Source: Chthonobacter albigriseus
GTDB lineage: Bacteria; Pseudomonadota; Alphaproteobacteria; Rhizobiales; Pleomorphomonadaceae
Direction: 5' to 3'
NCBI RefSeq assembly: GCF_013839445.1
Contig: NZ_JACDIT010000004.1
Location: forward strand, 186,001-250,000
Length of the DNA stretch: 64,000 nucleotides
In this document: in pieces, positions 1 through 7,968 of the stretch
How the letters are laid out: each line of letters opens with the position of its first letter
Position numbering within the stretch: the stretch's first letter is position 1
The notes under the pieces: generated by a model
Seen by the model: the letters and a program-made list of their open reading frames with translations, nothing else
Told to the model about the DNA's origin: nothing
Database searches by the model: none
Made by a program: the position numbers and the translations under genes

Positions 1-180
1 GCTGGTGCCTCGTTGCACAGCTTCGTCGGCAAGGCCCGCGGTCAAGGCACGCAGCTGGTGCTGGCGGGCGCACGTCCGCACGTGCGCGCCGACTTGATCC
101 GCATCGGCATCGCCGAACCGACGATCAGCCTCGTGGACAAGCTGGAGACGGCGCTGGCCGCCGAACGCGGTCGCGCCTGA
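1..180 (+). CDS. C-terminal end of a SulP-family transporter (STAS domain), partial
   Basis: Only the last 59 codons lie in the window; the gene starts upstream. The peptide reads like the last part of a STAS domain: a strand-turn stretch with LVLAGARPHVRADL, then IGIAEP and a final helix. This is the pattern found in the cytoplasmic C-terminus of SulP anion (sulfate/bicarbonate) transporters, where STAS regulates transport. An isolated STAS protein (anti-sigma antagonist type) cannot be excluded because the membrane part is not visible. Its TGA stop abuts the stop of the convergent pcs gene with no spacer. Confidence 0.6.
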   Translation, partial: AGASLHSFVGKARGQGTQLVLAGARPHVRADLIRIGIAEPTISLVDKLETALAAERGRA

Positions 181-903
181 TCAATCGAGAGCGTCGAGCG
201 CTTGCTGGACGGCGCCGACCGTGGAGAGGTAGAGGCTCGTCAGGAGCAGCCCGATCTCGAAGCCCGGCGGAGGGTTGAGGCCGGAGGCAAGAGCCACGCC
301 GGCGCAGACGAACCAGCCCGCCGTGACGGCGAGCGTAAGCGGACGCCACTTCTCGACCCGGACCGGGTGCACGAAGGCCACCGGCATGAACGTGAGGACG
401 GAGAGCGCCAGGGTGATGCCGATCACCATCCAGTCGTCGGGCCGGAATACGAACAGCACGAAGGCCACCGCGTTCCAGACCACCGGAAAACCGCGAAAGG
501 CGTTGTTCTTCATCTTCATGCGGGTGTCCGCGTAGTACATCGCGGAGGTGAACACGATGGCCCCGGCGATCGCGAGCGCGACGGGCGTCGATGTCACGAA
601 GCCGCCGAAGGCGATCGCGAAGGCCGGCAGGAAGACGTAGGTGACGTAGTCGACCACCGTGTCGAGCGCGGCGCCCGAGAAGGTCGGCAATCGCCGCTCC
701 ACCTCGAACTTGCGCGCGATCGGACCGTCGACCCCGTCGACGATCAGCGCGATGCCGAGCCACGCGAAGAATTCGGTCCAGTCGAGCCGGTAGGCTGCGA
801 AGGCCGCGAGCATCGCCAGCACGATGCCGGACGCCGTGAAGGCATGCACGGCAAGGGCGATCAGGGCGTTCTGGTGTTTTGACACGAGCGTCAGGTTCGC
901 CAC
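181..903 (-). CDS. pcs: Phosphatidylcholine synthase (CDP-diacylglycerol-choline O-phosphatidyltransferase)
   Basis: Integral membrane enzyme condensing choline directly with CDP-diacylglycerol to give phosphatidylcholine, the route known from rhizobia, Brucella and Legionella. The Pcs variant of the CDP-alcohol phosphotransferase motif is intact: D59-G60, A63-R64, then twelve residues, G77, D81 and D85. Several hydrophobic segments cover the rest. I chose a GTG start at 903 because a GGAG lies seven bases upstream and the resulting 240 residues match the usual length of about 240; a longer GTG reading from 954 exists but adds no family-like sequence. It converges on the SulP gene and is not in an obvious operon. 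Confidence 0.88.
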   Translation of the reverse strand: MANLTLVSKHQNALIALAVHAFTASGIVLAMLAAFAAYRLDWTEFFAWLGIALIVDGVDGPIARKFEVERRLPTFSGAALDTVVDYVTYVFLPAFAIAFGGFVTSTPVALAIAGAIVFTSAMYYADTRMKMKNNAFRGFPVVWNAVAFVLFVFRPDDWMVIGITLALSVLTFMPVAFVHPVRVEKWRPLTLAVTAGWFVCAGVALASGLNPPPGFEIGLLLTSLYLSTVGAVQQALDALD

Positions 904-1051
904 GAACACACTCCGATCGACATGCTGGCCGGGGGCCGAAACGAACCTCCCCACGGCAATTCAGGAACGGGCGCGACCGAAGGGTTGAGAAGACTGACCT
1001 GTTCCAACCGCCGTCTCCCGTCTGCGCCGTGTTTATCAGTAGCTCTATAGA

Positions 1052-1930
1052 TTAGCCGATAAAGGGTCCTGTCGCCAAGGCGAGGCCTGCAACAAGCAGC
1101 AATACGCCGATGATCCGTGTCAGGAAAAAGCCGCTCGCCAGCTTCTCCCACCCCATCAAAGCGCCGAAAAACGCCATCGCCACCAGATTCATCAGCCCCG
1201 CCGCGAACATCACCGCCATCAACGCCCAGCAGCATCCGAGGCAGGCGAGCCCCTCCTCGACCCCGATTCTGAGCGCCGTGAACGGACCCTCGTCAACGGT
1301 GTCGGCCGCATGCGGGTTCCGGCAGCGGACGAGGCATGCGGCTTTCAGCGGCGTGAACTGGTAGATGCCGGCCGCCACCAGGATGGAAGCCGAAAGGGCA
1401 ATTCCCGCCGGCGCCATGTGTGGGCTGAGAGCGCCGGCCGCGGTCATCCCCGCCTGCACCGCGGTGGCGAGCACCGCAATCCCGAGCCAGACCGCTGTAT
1501 AGCCCGCCATCACCCAGACCGCCCCGCCCCGGACCGCCCGCGAATAGGCGAGAAATGTCGGTGCAGCGGTCGGCAGCATCATGGCGAAGACCATCGCAGC
1601 CCACATGGCGAAGACCAAGGCGACGTCCCAGACGCCCCAGGCAACGGGAGCGGGCATCAGCGCGCCGTGCTCGCCGATCGCCAGCGCCGGGAACCGCATC
1701 GCGATCGCATCGATGAGCGGCGCGAGCGCCCGCATGCCGAAGCCGGCGTCGATCGCCCGGCCACCGCCAGCAACCGCGAGGATCAGGTAGCCCCAGCCGA
1801 TCGCCGCCAGCACCGCGACCGCGAGGATGGTTGCGGACCGCCAGTTCCGGCCGAGCGCTTCGACCAGCGCGTTGCGAGTTCCGACCCGGCTGCCGGCCGG
1901 ATCCGGGAAGGACACAGAAGGATCCGTCAT
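1052..1930 (-). CDS. DUF2182 family predicted metal-binding membrane protein
   Basis: About 292 residues with six or so hydrophobic segments. The family core is visible: a segment with MWAAMVFAMMLPTAAP, then TPLKAACLVRCRNP and later GLACLGCCWALM. The conserved Met, His and Cys residues on these helices led the family to be described as predicted metal-binding. Biochemical function is unknown to me. The ATG at 1930 was preferred over an upstream start at 2119, because the longer form would run across the start of the divergent monooxygenase gene. About 127 bp separate the two divergent starts and should hold both promoters. Confidence 0.75.
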   Translation of the reverse strand: MTDPSVSFPDPAGSRVGTRNALVEALGRNWRSATILAVAVLAAIGWGYLILAVAGGGRAIDAGFGMRALAPLIDAIAMRFPALAIGEHGALMPAPVAWGVWDVALVFAMWAAMVFAMMLPTAAPTFLAYSRAVRGGAVWVMAGYTAVWLGIAVLATAVQAGMTAAGALSPHMAPAGIALSASILVAAGIYQFTPLKAACLVRCRNPHAADTVDEGPFTALRIGVEEGLACLGCCWALMAVMFAAGLMNLVAMAFFGALMGWEKLASGFFLTRIIGVLLLVAGLALATGPFIG

Positions 1931-2057
1931 GACCGGTTGAGATGCACCCACCGGCCGCGCGAGGCAATCCGTTTCAACGCTGACGCCGCAGCCCCTTGCC
2001 GGCGGGGCACCGCCGCGCCAGAACGTTGGCAACGCAATGGCAGCCGAGGAGCCGACG

Positions 2058-3251
2058 ATGTCCGAAACGACGCATGACGCGGAAATCGTGGTGGTCGGCG
2101 CCGGTCCCGCCGGCCTCATCGCGGCCCTCGCCCTGGCCGACGCGGGAGCATCCGTGGCGCTGGTGGCCCCGCCGGCCCCACCGGTCGATTACCGCACGAC
2201 GGCACTTTTCTCGAACTCGGTGGAGGCCATGGACGCCTTCGGCGCCTGGGCGACAGCTGCGCCCAAGGCGGCGCCCCTCAAGACGATGCGCCTCGTGGAC
2301 GCCACGCGGCGCCTGATCCGCGCACCGGAGATCGCCTTCCACGCCTCCGAACTCGGCCTGGAGGCCTTCGGCTGGAACATCGCCAACCATGACCTGACCG
2401 CCGCCCTGGGCGATGTCGTCGCGGCGCGATCGGACCGGATCCTGCGCATCACCGAGGCCGCAGCCTCCACCTCCATTTCCGAAGGCCGCGTCACTGTCAC
2501 CACCGTCTCCGGACGGCGTGTGACGGCTCGGCTCGCGGTGGCCGCCGACGGGCGCGGATCCAAGGTCCGCGAGGCCGCCGGCATCCCGGTCCGGACCTGG
2601 TCCTACCCGCAGACCGCGCTCGTCCTCAACCTCGACCACACCGCGCCGCACTACGACGCCTCTACCGAGTTCCACACCGAGACGGGCCCCTTCACGCTGG
2701 TGCCGCTCAAGGAGCGCCAGTCGAGCCTCGTCTGCATCGAGAAGCCCGCCGTGGCCGAGCGCCTCGCCGCCATGGAGGACGACGCGCTCGCCCTCGAGCT
2801 GGAACGGCGCGCCCGGTCGCTGCTCGGCCGGTTCAAGGTCGCCAGCCCGCGCCAGACCTGGCCGATGTCCAGCCTCAAGGCTGAGACGCTCGGCCGCAAC
2901 CGGACGGTTCTCGTCGGCGAGACCGGCCACGCCTTCCCGCCGATCACCGCCCAGGGCCTCAACCTAGGCGTCCGCGACGTCGTCGCGCTGGCCGCGATCG
3001 TCCGCCGCGCCCGCGGCCTGAACGAGGATCTCGGCGGGGTGGCTGTTGTGGACCGCTACGCCTCGGCCCGCCGCGCCGACGTCACCACCCGGACGATCGG
3101 CGTAGATCTTCTCAATCGCTCGCTTCTCACCGACTTTCTGCCGGTCCAGTTGGGACGCGCGCTGGTCCTGCAGCTTGCCCGCGACATCAACCCGATCCGC
3201 CGCTTCCTGATGAAGGAGGGCCTCCGCCCGCAGCTTTTCGAGAGCGCGTGA
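2058..3251 (+). CDS. UbiH/UbiF/COQ6-type FAD-dependent monooxygenase
   Basis: A flavoprotein hydroxylase of 397 residues in the ubiquinone-biosynthesis hydroxylase family. The N-terminal dinucleotide-binding motif GAGPAG is at residues 14-19, an ADGRGS segment sits in the middle, and the second FAD motif GETGHAFPPITAQG is near residue 295 with the family GLNLGVRD continuation. Which ring position it hydroxylates (UbiH, UbiF, UbiI or UbiL-like) cannot be told from sequence alone. The ATG at 2058 follows GAGGAG closely; an in-frame start at 2037 is possible. It ends three bases before the convergent AEC transporter gene. Confidence 0.85.
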   Translation: MSETTHDAEIVVVGAGPAGLIAALALADAGASVALVAPPAPPVDYRTTALFSNSVEAMDAFGAWATAAPKAAPLKTMRLVDATRRLIRAPEIAFHASELGLEAFGWNIANHDLTAALGDVVAARSDRILRITEAAASTSISEGRVTVTTVSGRRVTARLAVAADGRGSKVREAAGIPVRTWSYPQTALVLNLDHTAPHYDASTEFHTETGPFTLVPLKERQSSLVCIEKPAVAERLAAMEDDALALELERRARSLLGRFKVASPRQTWPMSSLKAETLGRNRTVLVGETGHAFPPITAQGLNLGVRDVVALAAIVRRARGLNEDLGGVAVVDRYASARRADVTTRTIGVDLLNRSLLTDFLPVQLGRALVLQLARDINPIRRFLMKEGLRPQLFESA

Positions 3252-3254
3252 CGG

Positions 3255-4205
3255 CTACATCGGCACCATGTCGTGTGTGACGAGGTAGAGCACGCCGGTG
3301 ACTGTGAAGACGGACACGGCGGTGCCGATCAGGATCGCCGTGGCGGCGCGGTTCACGTAGGTGTCGTATTGCTGCGCGGCGACGAAGATCGTCGTCGCTG
3401 GCGGCAGTGCGGCCATGATGATGGCGGCCTGTACCCAGACCGGCTCGAACCCGCCGATGGTGGTGACGAAGAGCCACGCGATCAGCGGATGGACCACCAG
3501 CTTCACCGCCAGCAGCCAGGGGATCTCCGGCGCGCCGCGGCCCACGGGCTGCAGCGCCACCGTCACGCCGATCGCGAACAGCGCCGCCGGGGCGGCGGAG
3601 TTCTTCAGGAACTGCAGGGTCGCGGCGATCGGCGCCGGCGTCTCAAGTTGGACCGCGGCCGCGGCGGCCCCGATCAGGGTGGCCAGGATGAACGGGTGGA
3701 GGAACACGCGGCGCACCACCAGCAGCAGCGTGCCGCCGATCCCGCGCTTGTCCTTTCCGGAGAGCGTCATTATGACCGGCACAACGGTGAAGACGAGTGC
3801 CACGTCGAAGCAGAACACCAGCGCCACCGGCGCCGAGGCCGTCGGACCGAGCGCCGCGAGCGTCAGTCCGATTCCCATGTAGCCGACGTTCGCATAGGAG
3901 CCCACCAGCGCCCGGATGGTTCCGATGCGGGTATCCTTCTCCCCGAAGAACTGCCCGACCGCATAGGAGATCACGAAGGCGGTGAAGGTGGCCGCCGTGG
4001 TCGCCAGGATGAAGCTGCCGCGCGCCAGTTCCTCGATTGGCGTCTTGGAGATCAGGTCGAAGAACAGCGCCGGCAGCGCCACGTAGAGAAGATAGAAATC
4101 GAGCCAGGCCAGTCCTGACCGCGGGATCTGGGCGATCTTGCCGGAGACGTAGCCGATGAGGATCACGCCGAAGAACGGCAACGCGAGCGTGACGACCTGG
4201 AGCAT
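3255..4205 (-). CDS. AEC family (auxin efflux carrier-type) transporter
   Basis: A 316-residue membrane protein with about ten hydrophobic segments. It begins with the family-typical VTLALPFFGVILIGY and has a central NVGYMGIGL motif (compare N-x-G-[FY]-[ML]-G in AEC/MleN carriers). The last third repeats the fold, with SAAPAALFAIGV and ALPPATTIFVAAQQY. Bacterial members export or import malate, malonate and other carboxylates; the substrate here is unknown. The start at 4205 was chosen because everything upstream in frame is basic, proline-rich and non-membrane. A 250 bp gap separates it from the divergent acyltransferase. Confidence 0.85.
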   Translation of the reverse strand: MLQVVTLALPFFGVILIGYVSGKIAQIPRSGLAWLDFYLLYVALPALFFDLISKTPIEELARGSFILATTAATFTAFVISYAVGQFFGEKDTRIGTIRALVGSYANVGYMGIGLTLAALGPTASAPVALVFCFDVALVFTVVPVIMTLSGKDKRGIGGTLLLVVRRVFLHPFILATLIGAAAAAVQLETPAPIAATLQFLKNSAAPAALFAIGVTVALQPVGRGAPEIPWLLAVKLVVHPLIAWLFVTTIGGFEPVWVQAAIIMAALPPATTIFVAAQQYDTYVNRAATAILIGTAVSVFTVTGVLYLVTHDMVPM

Positions 4206-4455
4206 GGGGCTGTGAAGTCCGACGGGCTGTGGGCAGGCAAACGGAAGCGGCCCGAACCGGAATCCGGAAGGTCCGCATCGAGTTATGACAGGCTTGCGAC
4301 CCCGGCGACAGACGGCAGGCCGCGCAGATCCGCCTTGCGGGGCGCACATGGCTCCGGAACCCCACGGCGATCGGCCGCTTCGCCGATTTCCCTTGAGCCC
4401 GGCTCGAACGGCGATATGAGTCGCGCAACCACGCGCTCCAGGAATCCGATGCGAC

Positions 4456-5361
4456 ATGACGGTTGAGCAACCCGGCGACGACGAACGGCTATCCGGCCCG
4501 ATCAAGGCGTCCTTCCGGTTCGAGTACTGGGCGTTGCGGTCCGTCGATTGGCTGCTCGGCCGGATGTCTGTGGACCGGGCGTCCGCGCTGATGGGTTGGA
4601 TCTGGCGGACGGTGGCGCCTCACCTTCATCGTCACCCGCGGGCCGAGGCCAACCTGACGCTGGCCATGCCGCACCTCTCGGCCAAAGAGCGGCGTTCGAT
4701 CCTGCTCGACAGCTGGGAGAACCTCGGTCGCACGGCGGCCGAAGCGCTCCGCATCGAGGAGATCGCCGCCGACCGCAGCCGCTTTACCCTGAGCCTGGAA
4801 CCGATCCGGCACCTCATGGCGAAATCTCACGAAGGAGCGGTCTTTGCATCGCTCCATCAGGGCAACTGGGAATTGGCTGGATTTGGTATCCGGGCGGCGG
4901 GCTGGAACGTCGCGGGTGTCTACCGCCCGCTGAAGAACCCGCTAACGGAAGCCTTCGTGCTGTCGCGCCGGCGCGGCGTCTACAACGCCGGCTTGTTCGG
5001 CCGAGAGCGCAGTTCGGCACTGCGCCTGCGCACCATCGCCCGGCAGGGCGCCGCGATCGGCATGCTCGCCGACCTGCGCGATCCCGGCGGGATCCACGTC
5101 GACTTCTTCGGCGCGCCCGCCCCGGTCACCACCTACCCCGCCGTGCTCGCCCGTCGCCTGAAGCTTCCCCTCATCGCCGGTCGCGTGATCCGGGCCGAGG
5201 GCGTGCGTTTCCGGGTCGAGGCCGTGGAGATCGAGGTGCCGTTCACCGACGACGTGGACGCCGACATCGTCGCGGCCACCCACGCGCTGCATCGGCAATA
5301 CGAGGCCTGGATCCGCTCCGAGCCGCGCCAGTGGATGTGGGCCCACCGCAAGGGCATCTGA
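4456..5361 (+). CDS. LpxL/HtrB-family lysophospholipid acyltransferase
   Basis: A 301-residue member of the bacterial lipid A acyltransferase family, which moves acyl chains from acyl-ACP onto lipid A or related lipids at the inner membrane. The catalytic H-x4-E motif is visible as HQGNWE at residues 134-139. The downstream blocks PLKNPL and the lipid-substrate region ADLRDPGG...VDFFGAPAPVTTYPAVLARR also match, as does the C-terminal ...EPRQWMWAHRK. It stands alone between the AEC transporter (divergent) and the CitE-like gene, which starts 100 bp downstream on the same strand. Acyl-chain specificity is not predictable. Confidence 0.85.
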   Translation: MTVEQPGDDERLSGPIKASFRFEYWALRSVDWLLGRMSVDRASALMGWIWRTVAPHLHRHPRAEANLTLAMPHLSAKERRSILLDSWENLGRTAAEALRIEEIAADRSRFTLSLEPIRHLMAKSHEGAVFASLHQGNWELAGFGIRAAGWNVAGVYRPLKNPLTEAFVLSRRRGVYNAGLFGRERSSALRLRTIARQGAAIGMLADLRDPGGIHVDFFGAPAPVTTYPAVLARRLKLPLIAGRVIRAEGVRFRVEAVEIEVPFTDDVDADIVAATHALHRQYEAWIRSEPRQWMWAHRKGI

Positions 5362-5461
5362 GAGGCGGCAGGCCTGCGACCTTTGCGCCGTGCGCCAGAT
5401 GGCGAATTGATGCGCCTTCCAAGGATCGGCTACGGCTCGCGCTACCACCTGGAGGATCGTC

Positions 5462-6514
5462 ATGACCGTCAAGACCCCCCGCGCGTTCTGGAAGCCGCTC
5501 GCCATCGGAGCCCCGGAACCCTTTCGGGAGATTCCGGTCAAGGTGGAACGCATGATCCATTTCGTTCCGCCCCACATCGAGAAGGTCCGCGCCAAGGTCC
5601 CCGAGCTTGTCCGGCAGGTGGACGTGGTGCTCGGAAACCTGGAGGACGCCATCCCGGCCGACGCCAAGGAGGCGGCCCGCGCCGGCTTCGTGGAGATGGC
5701 CAAAGCCACCGATTTCGGCGACACCGGGCTCTGGACCCGCATCAATTGCCTGAACAGCCCCTGGGTGCTGGACGATCTCTTCACCCTGGTGGGCGAGATC
5801 GGCGACAAGCTCGACGTGGTTATGCTTCCGAAGGTCGAGGGTCCATGGGACATCCACTACCTCGACCAGCTGCTCGCCCAGCTGGAAGCCCGGCACGGCG
5901 TCCGCAAGCCGATCCTCATCCACGCCATCCTGGAGACCGCCGAAGGCGTGAAGAACGTGGAGGCGATCGCGACCGCCTCCCCGCGCATGCACGGCATGAG
6001 CCTCGGCCCGGCCGATCTGGCCGCCTCCCGCGGCATGAAGACCACCCGCGTCGGCGGCGGCCACCCGGACTATGCCGTGCTGGCCGACGCCGCAGGCGAC
6101 GCCCCGCGCACCGCCTTCCAGCAGGATCTCTGGCACTACACCGTGGCCAAGATGGTCGACGCCTGCCTGGCCGCCGGCATCAAGCCCTTCTACGGACCCT
6201 TCGGGGATTTCTCCGACGGGGCCGCCTGTGAGGCCCAGTTCCGCAACGCCTTCCTGATGGGTTGCGTCGGGGCCTGGTCGCTGCATCCGACCCAGATCGA
6301 CATCGCCAAGCGCGTCTTCTCGCCGGACGCACGCGAAGTGGCTTTCGCCAAGCGGATCCTGGACGCCATGCCGGACGGCACCGGTGCGGTGATGATCGAC
6401 GGCAAGATGCAGGACGACGCCACCTGGAAGCAGGCCAAGGTCATCTGGGACCTCGCCTGCCAGGTCGCGGCGCGCGACCCTGAGAAAGCCGCGGAATACG
6501 GCATCTCCGGCTGA
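5462..6514 (+). CDS. HpcH/HpaI aldolase-citrate lyase family protein, CoA-ester lyase (malyl-CoA lyase-like)
   Basis: A 350-residue TIM-barrel enzyme of the CitE/malyl-CoA lyase group. Metal and substrate motifs are visible: LGNLEDAIP near residue 60 (Glu-Asp pair), MLPKVEGP near 120, ILETAEGV near 157 and [13 protein letters not shown] near 176, then LHPTQI near 280. The Glu residues of the second and fourth motifs normally hold Mg2+. Family members cleave or form malyl-CoA, beta-methylmalyl-CoA or citramalyl-CoA. No other ethylmalonyl-CoA or 3-hydroxypropionate pathway genes are nearby, so I leave the substrate open. A GGAGG lies a few bases before the ATG. The gene appears monocistronic. 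Confidence 0.82.
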   Translation: MTVKTPRAFWKPLAIGAPEPFREIPVKVERMIHFVPPHIEKVRAKVPELVRQVDVVLGNLEDAIPADAKEAARAGFVEMAKATDFGDTGLWTRINCLNSPWVLDDLFTLVGEIGDKLDVVMLPKVEGPWDIHYLDQLLAQLEARHGVRKPILIHAILETAEGVKNVEAIATASPRMHGMSLGPADLAASRGMKTTRVGGGHPDYAVLADAAGDAPRTAFQQDLWHYTVAKMVDACLAAGIKPFYGPFGDFSDGAACEAQFRNAFLMGCVGAWSLHPTQIDIAKRVFSPDAREVAFAKRILDAMPDGTGAVMIDGKMQDDATWKQAKVIWDLACQVAARDPEKAAEYGISG

Positions 6515-6653
6515 TTGGCGATCTCTGCAGGCATATCGGGGAATCGACTGGTTTTTCGGGTATCCCGACAAAACTTTATTCAAGGGTGATCGGTAGAGTT
6601 ACGGCATTAAGGGTCGCGCCGCATTCTTGCTGCGCGGCGTATCGGGTGCCGTG

Positions 6654-7955
6654 ATGTCCGGTCGCATGAACACCTTCAGCAAGGACCGCCGTGGTTCCAC
6701 CGCGGTCGTGCTTGCCGTTGCCCTGCCCGTGCTGATCATGGCTACCGGAAGCCTCCTGGACTACTCCAGCGCCTATTCCGTGCGCGACAAGGCCCAGAAG
6801 ACCACCGATGCCGCCGTTCTGACCATCGCCAAGATGCGCTTCGACGCGAATAGCAAGACGAAGGGCGACAAGGGCAAGGGCGCCGTCAAGAAAATGCTCA
6901 AGGAGGCGGTGTCGGACGACCTGGAGTTCGACGTCGAAGTCGGTGAGAACCTTGAAAGCGGCGAGCGGACCATCACCGTGCACGCCAAGACGGTGGTGCG
7001 GACCGACTTCATGCGCCTTTTCGGCCAGCCGGAGATTGCGATAAACGTATCCTCCACGGCCCAGTATCGCGACGACAACTACGCCGCGGAGATCGCCTTC
7101 GTGATCAACACCGGCGCGACGATGATGACCGCCCGGAAATCGACGGCTCTCCACGATGCGCTGAACGCCACGCTCGATCAGTTCTCCAGCATCAATGCGG
7201 CGGATGAAGACCGGGTGCGCGTTGCCGTCGTCCCGTTCCAGAGCGGTGTCACCGTGCCCTACGTGGACATGGACAGCTTCTACTACGGCAACGACTTTCC
7301 CGACCCGCCGTCGCTGGCGGCGCATCAGGCCAACCTGTTCAACGCCTCGATAAACATGTTCCCGACCCGGTGCGTCGTCGAGAGAGCCTATCCCTTCGAA
7401 ACATCCATCGCACCTGTCTCCGCTTCCATCGCGTCGCGCTACCGTGTCGTCTTCGATGTCGTCGATCCCGCGGTACCTTGCCCCAACGCGACCATCGTTC
7501 CTGTAACAACAGACTTCGAAGCCGTTCGGTCGACTGTTGCAACCTTCAACTTCGACAGCGGAACCAACGGCGCCGTCGGCCTTGTCTGGGGCTGGAACAT
7601 GCTGACGCCGGATGCCCTGTTCTCCGAGTCCGGCAACATTCCGCTGGGCCCGGATCACAAGTCCCTCAAGCGGATCCTGCTCTACATCACCGACGGCGAG
7701 AACACCGCCACTCTCAGCAACCAGACGCCGTCCGTCGTCGACGACCACGCGCTGACCCTGTGCACCAAGATCAAGGCGGACGACATCACTATCGTCACGA
7801 TCAACATCGACGGTGCCGGCAGCGAGGCCCTGCTGAAGGCCTGTGCCTCATCGCCGGATCGCTACAAGAAGGTACCGGCTCCGGAGCTTCCGAAGGTTCT
7901 GGAGGGCCTTGCCGGAGACCTCAGCGGCTACACGCCCGTCCGCCTGATGAACTGA
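6654..7955 (+). CDS. TadE/TadG-like pilus-assembly protein with a von Willebrand A-like domain
   Basis: About 433 residues. The N-terminus has the TadG hallmark: a short basic stretch DRRGSTAVV followed by one membrane helix (about residues 10-30). The rest would be periplasmic, with a vWA-type domain from about residue 145 and the late MIDAS-like block YITDGENT near residue 345. The first MIDAS motif is damaged: where TadG proteins have DNTGSM this one has INTGATM, without the Asp. Tad pili mediate surface attachment; no other tad/cpa genes are in the window. The start could equally be the ATG at 6666; a longer TTG start at 6627 is less likely. It converges on the GGDEF gene, 13 bp apart. 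Confidence 0.75.
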   Translation: MSGRMNTFSKDRRGSTAVVLAVALPVLIMATGSLLDYSSAYSVRDKAQKTTDAAVLTIAKMRFDANSKTKGDKGKGAVKKMLKEAVSDDLEFDVEVGENLESGERTITVHAKTVVRTDFMRLFGQPEIAINVSSTAQYRDDNYAAEIAFVINTGATMMTARKSTALHDALNATLDQFSSINAADEDRVRVAVVPFQSGVTVPYVDMDSFYYGNDFPDPPSLAAHQANLFNASINMFPTRCVVERAYPFETSIAPVSASIASRYRVVFDVVDPAVPCPNATIVPVTTDFEAVRSTVATFNFDSGTNGAVGLVWGWNMLTPDALFSESGNIPLGPDHKSLKRILLYITDGENTATLSNQTPSVVDDHALTLCTKIKADDITIVTINIDGAGSEALLKACASSPDRYKKVPAPELPKVLEGLAGDLSGYTPVRLMN

Positions 7956-7968
7956 CCGGCGGTCGGGG

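Noticed and set aside
6566-6578. TCGGG-TAT-CCCGA hairpin between the CitE-like and TadG-like genes
   Set aside because: Only five base pairs, with no T tract; too weak to call a terminator.
5243-6583. Long minus-strand open frame opposite the CitE-like gene (446 codons)
   Set aside because: It is the antisense of a clear enzyme gene, has shadow-type composition (Gly, Arg, His and Asp rich) and no family motif.
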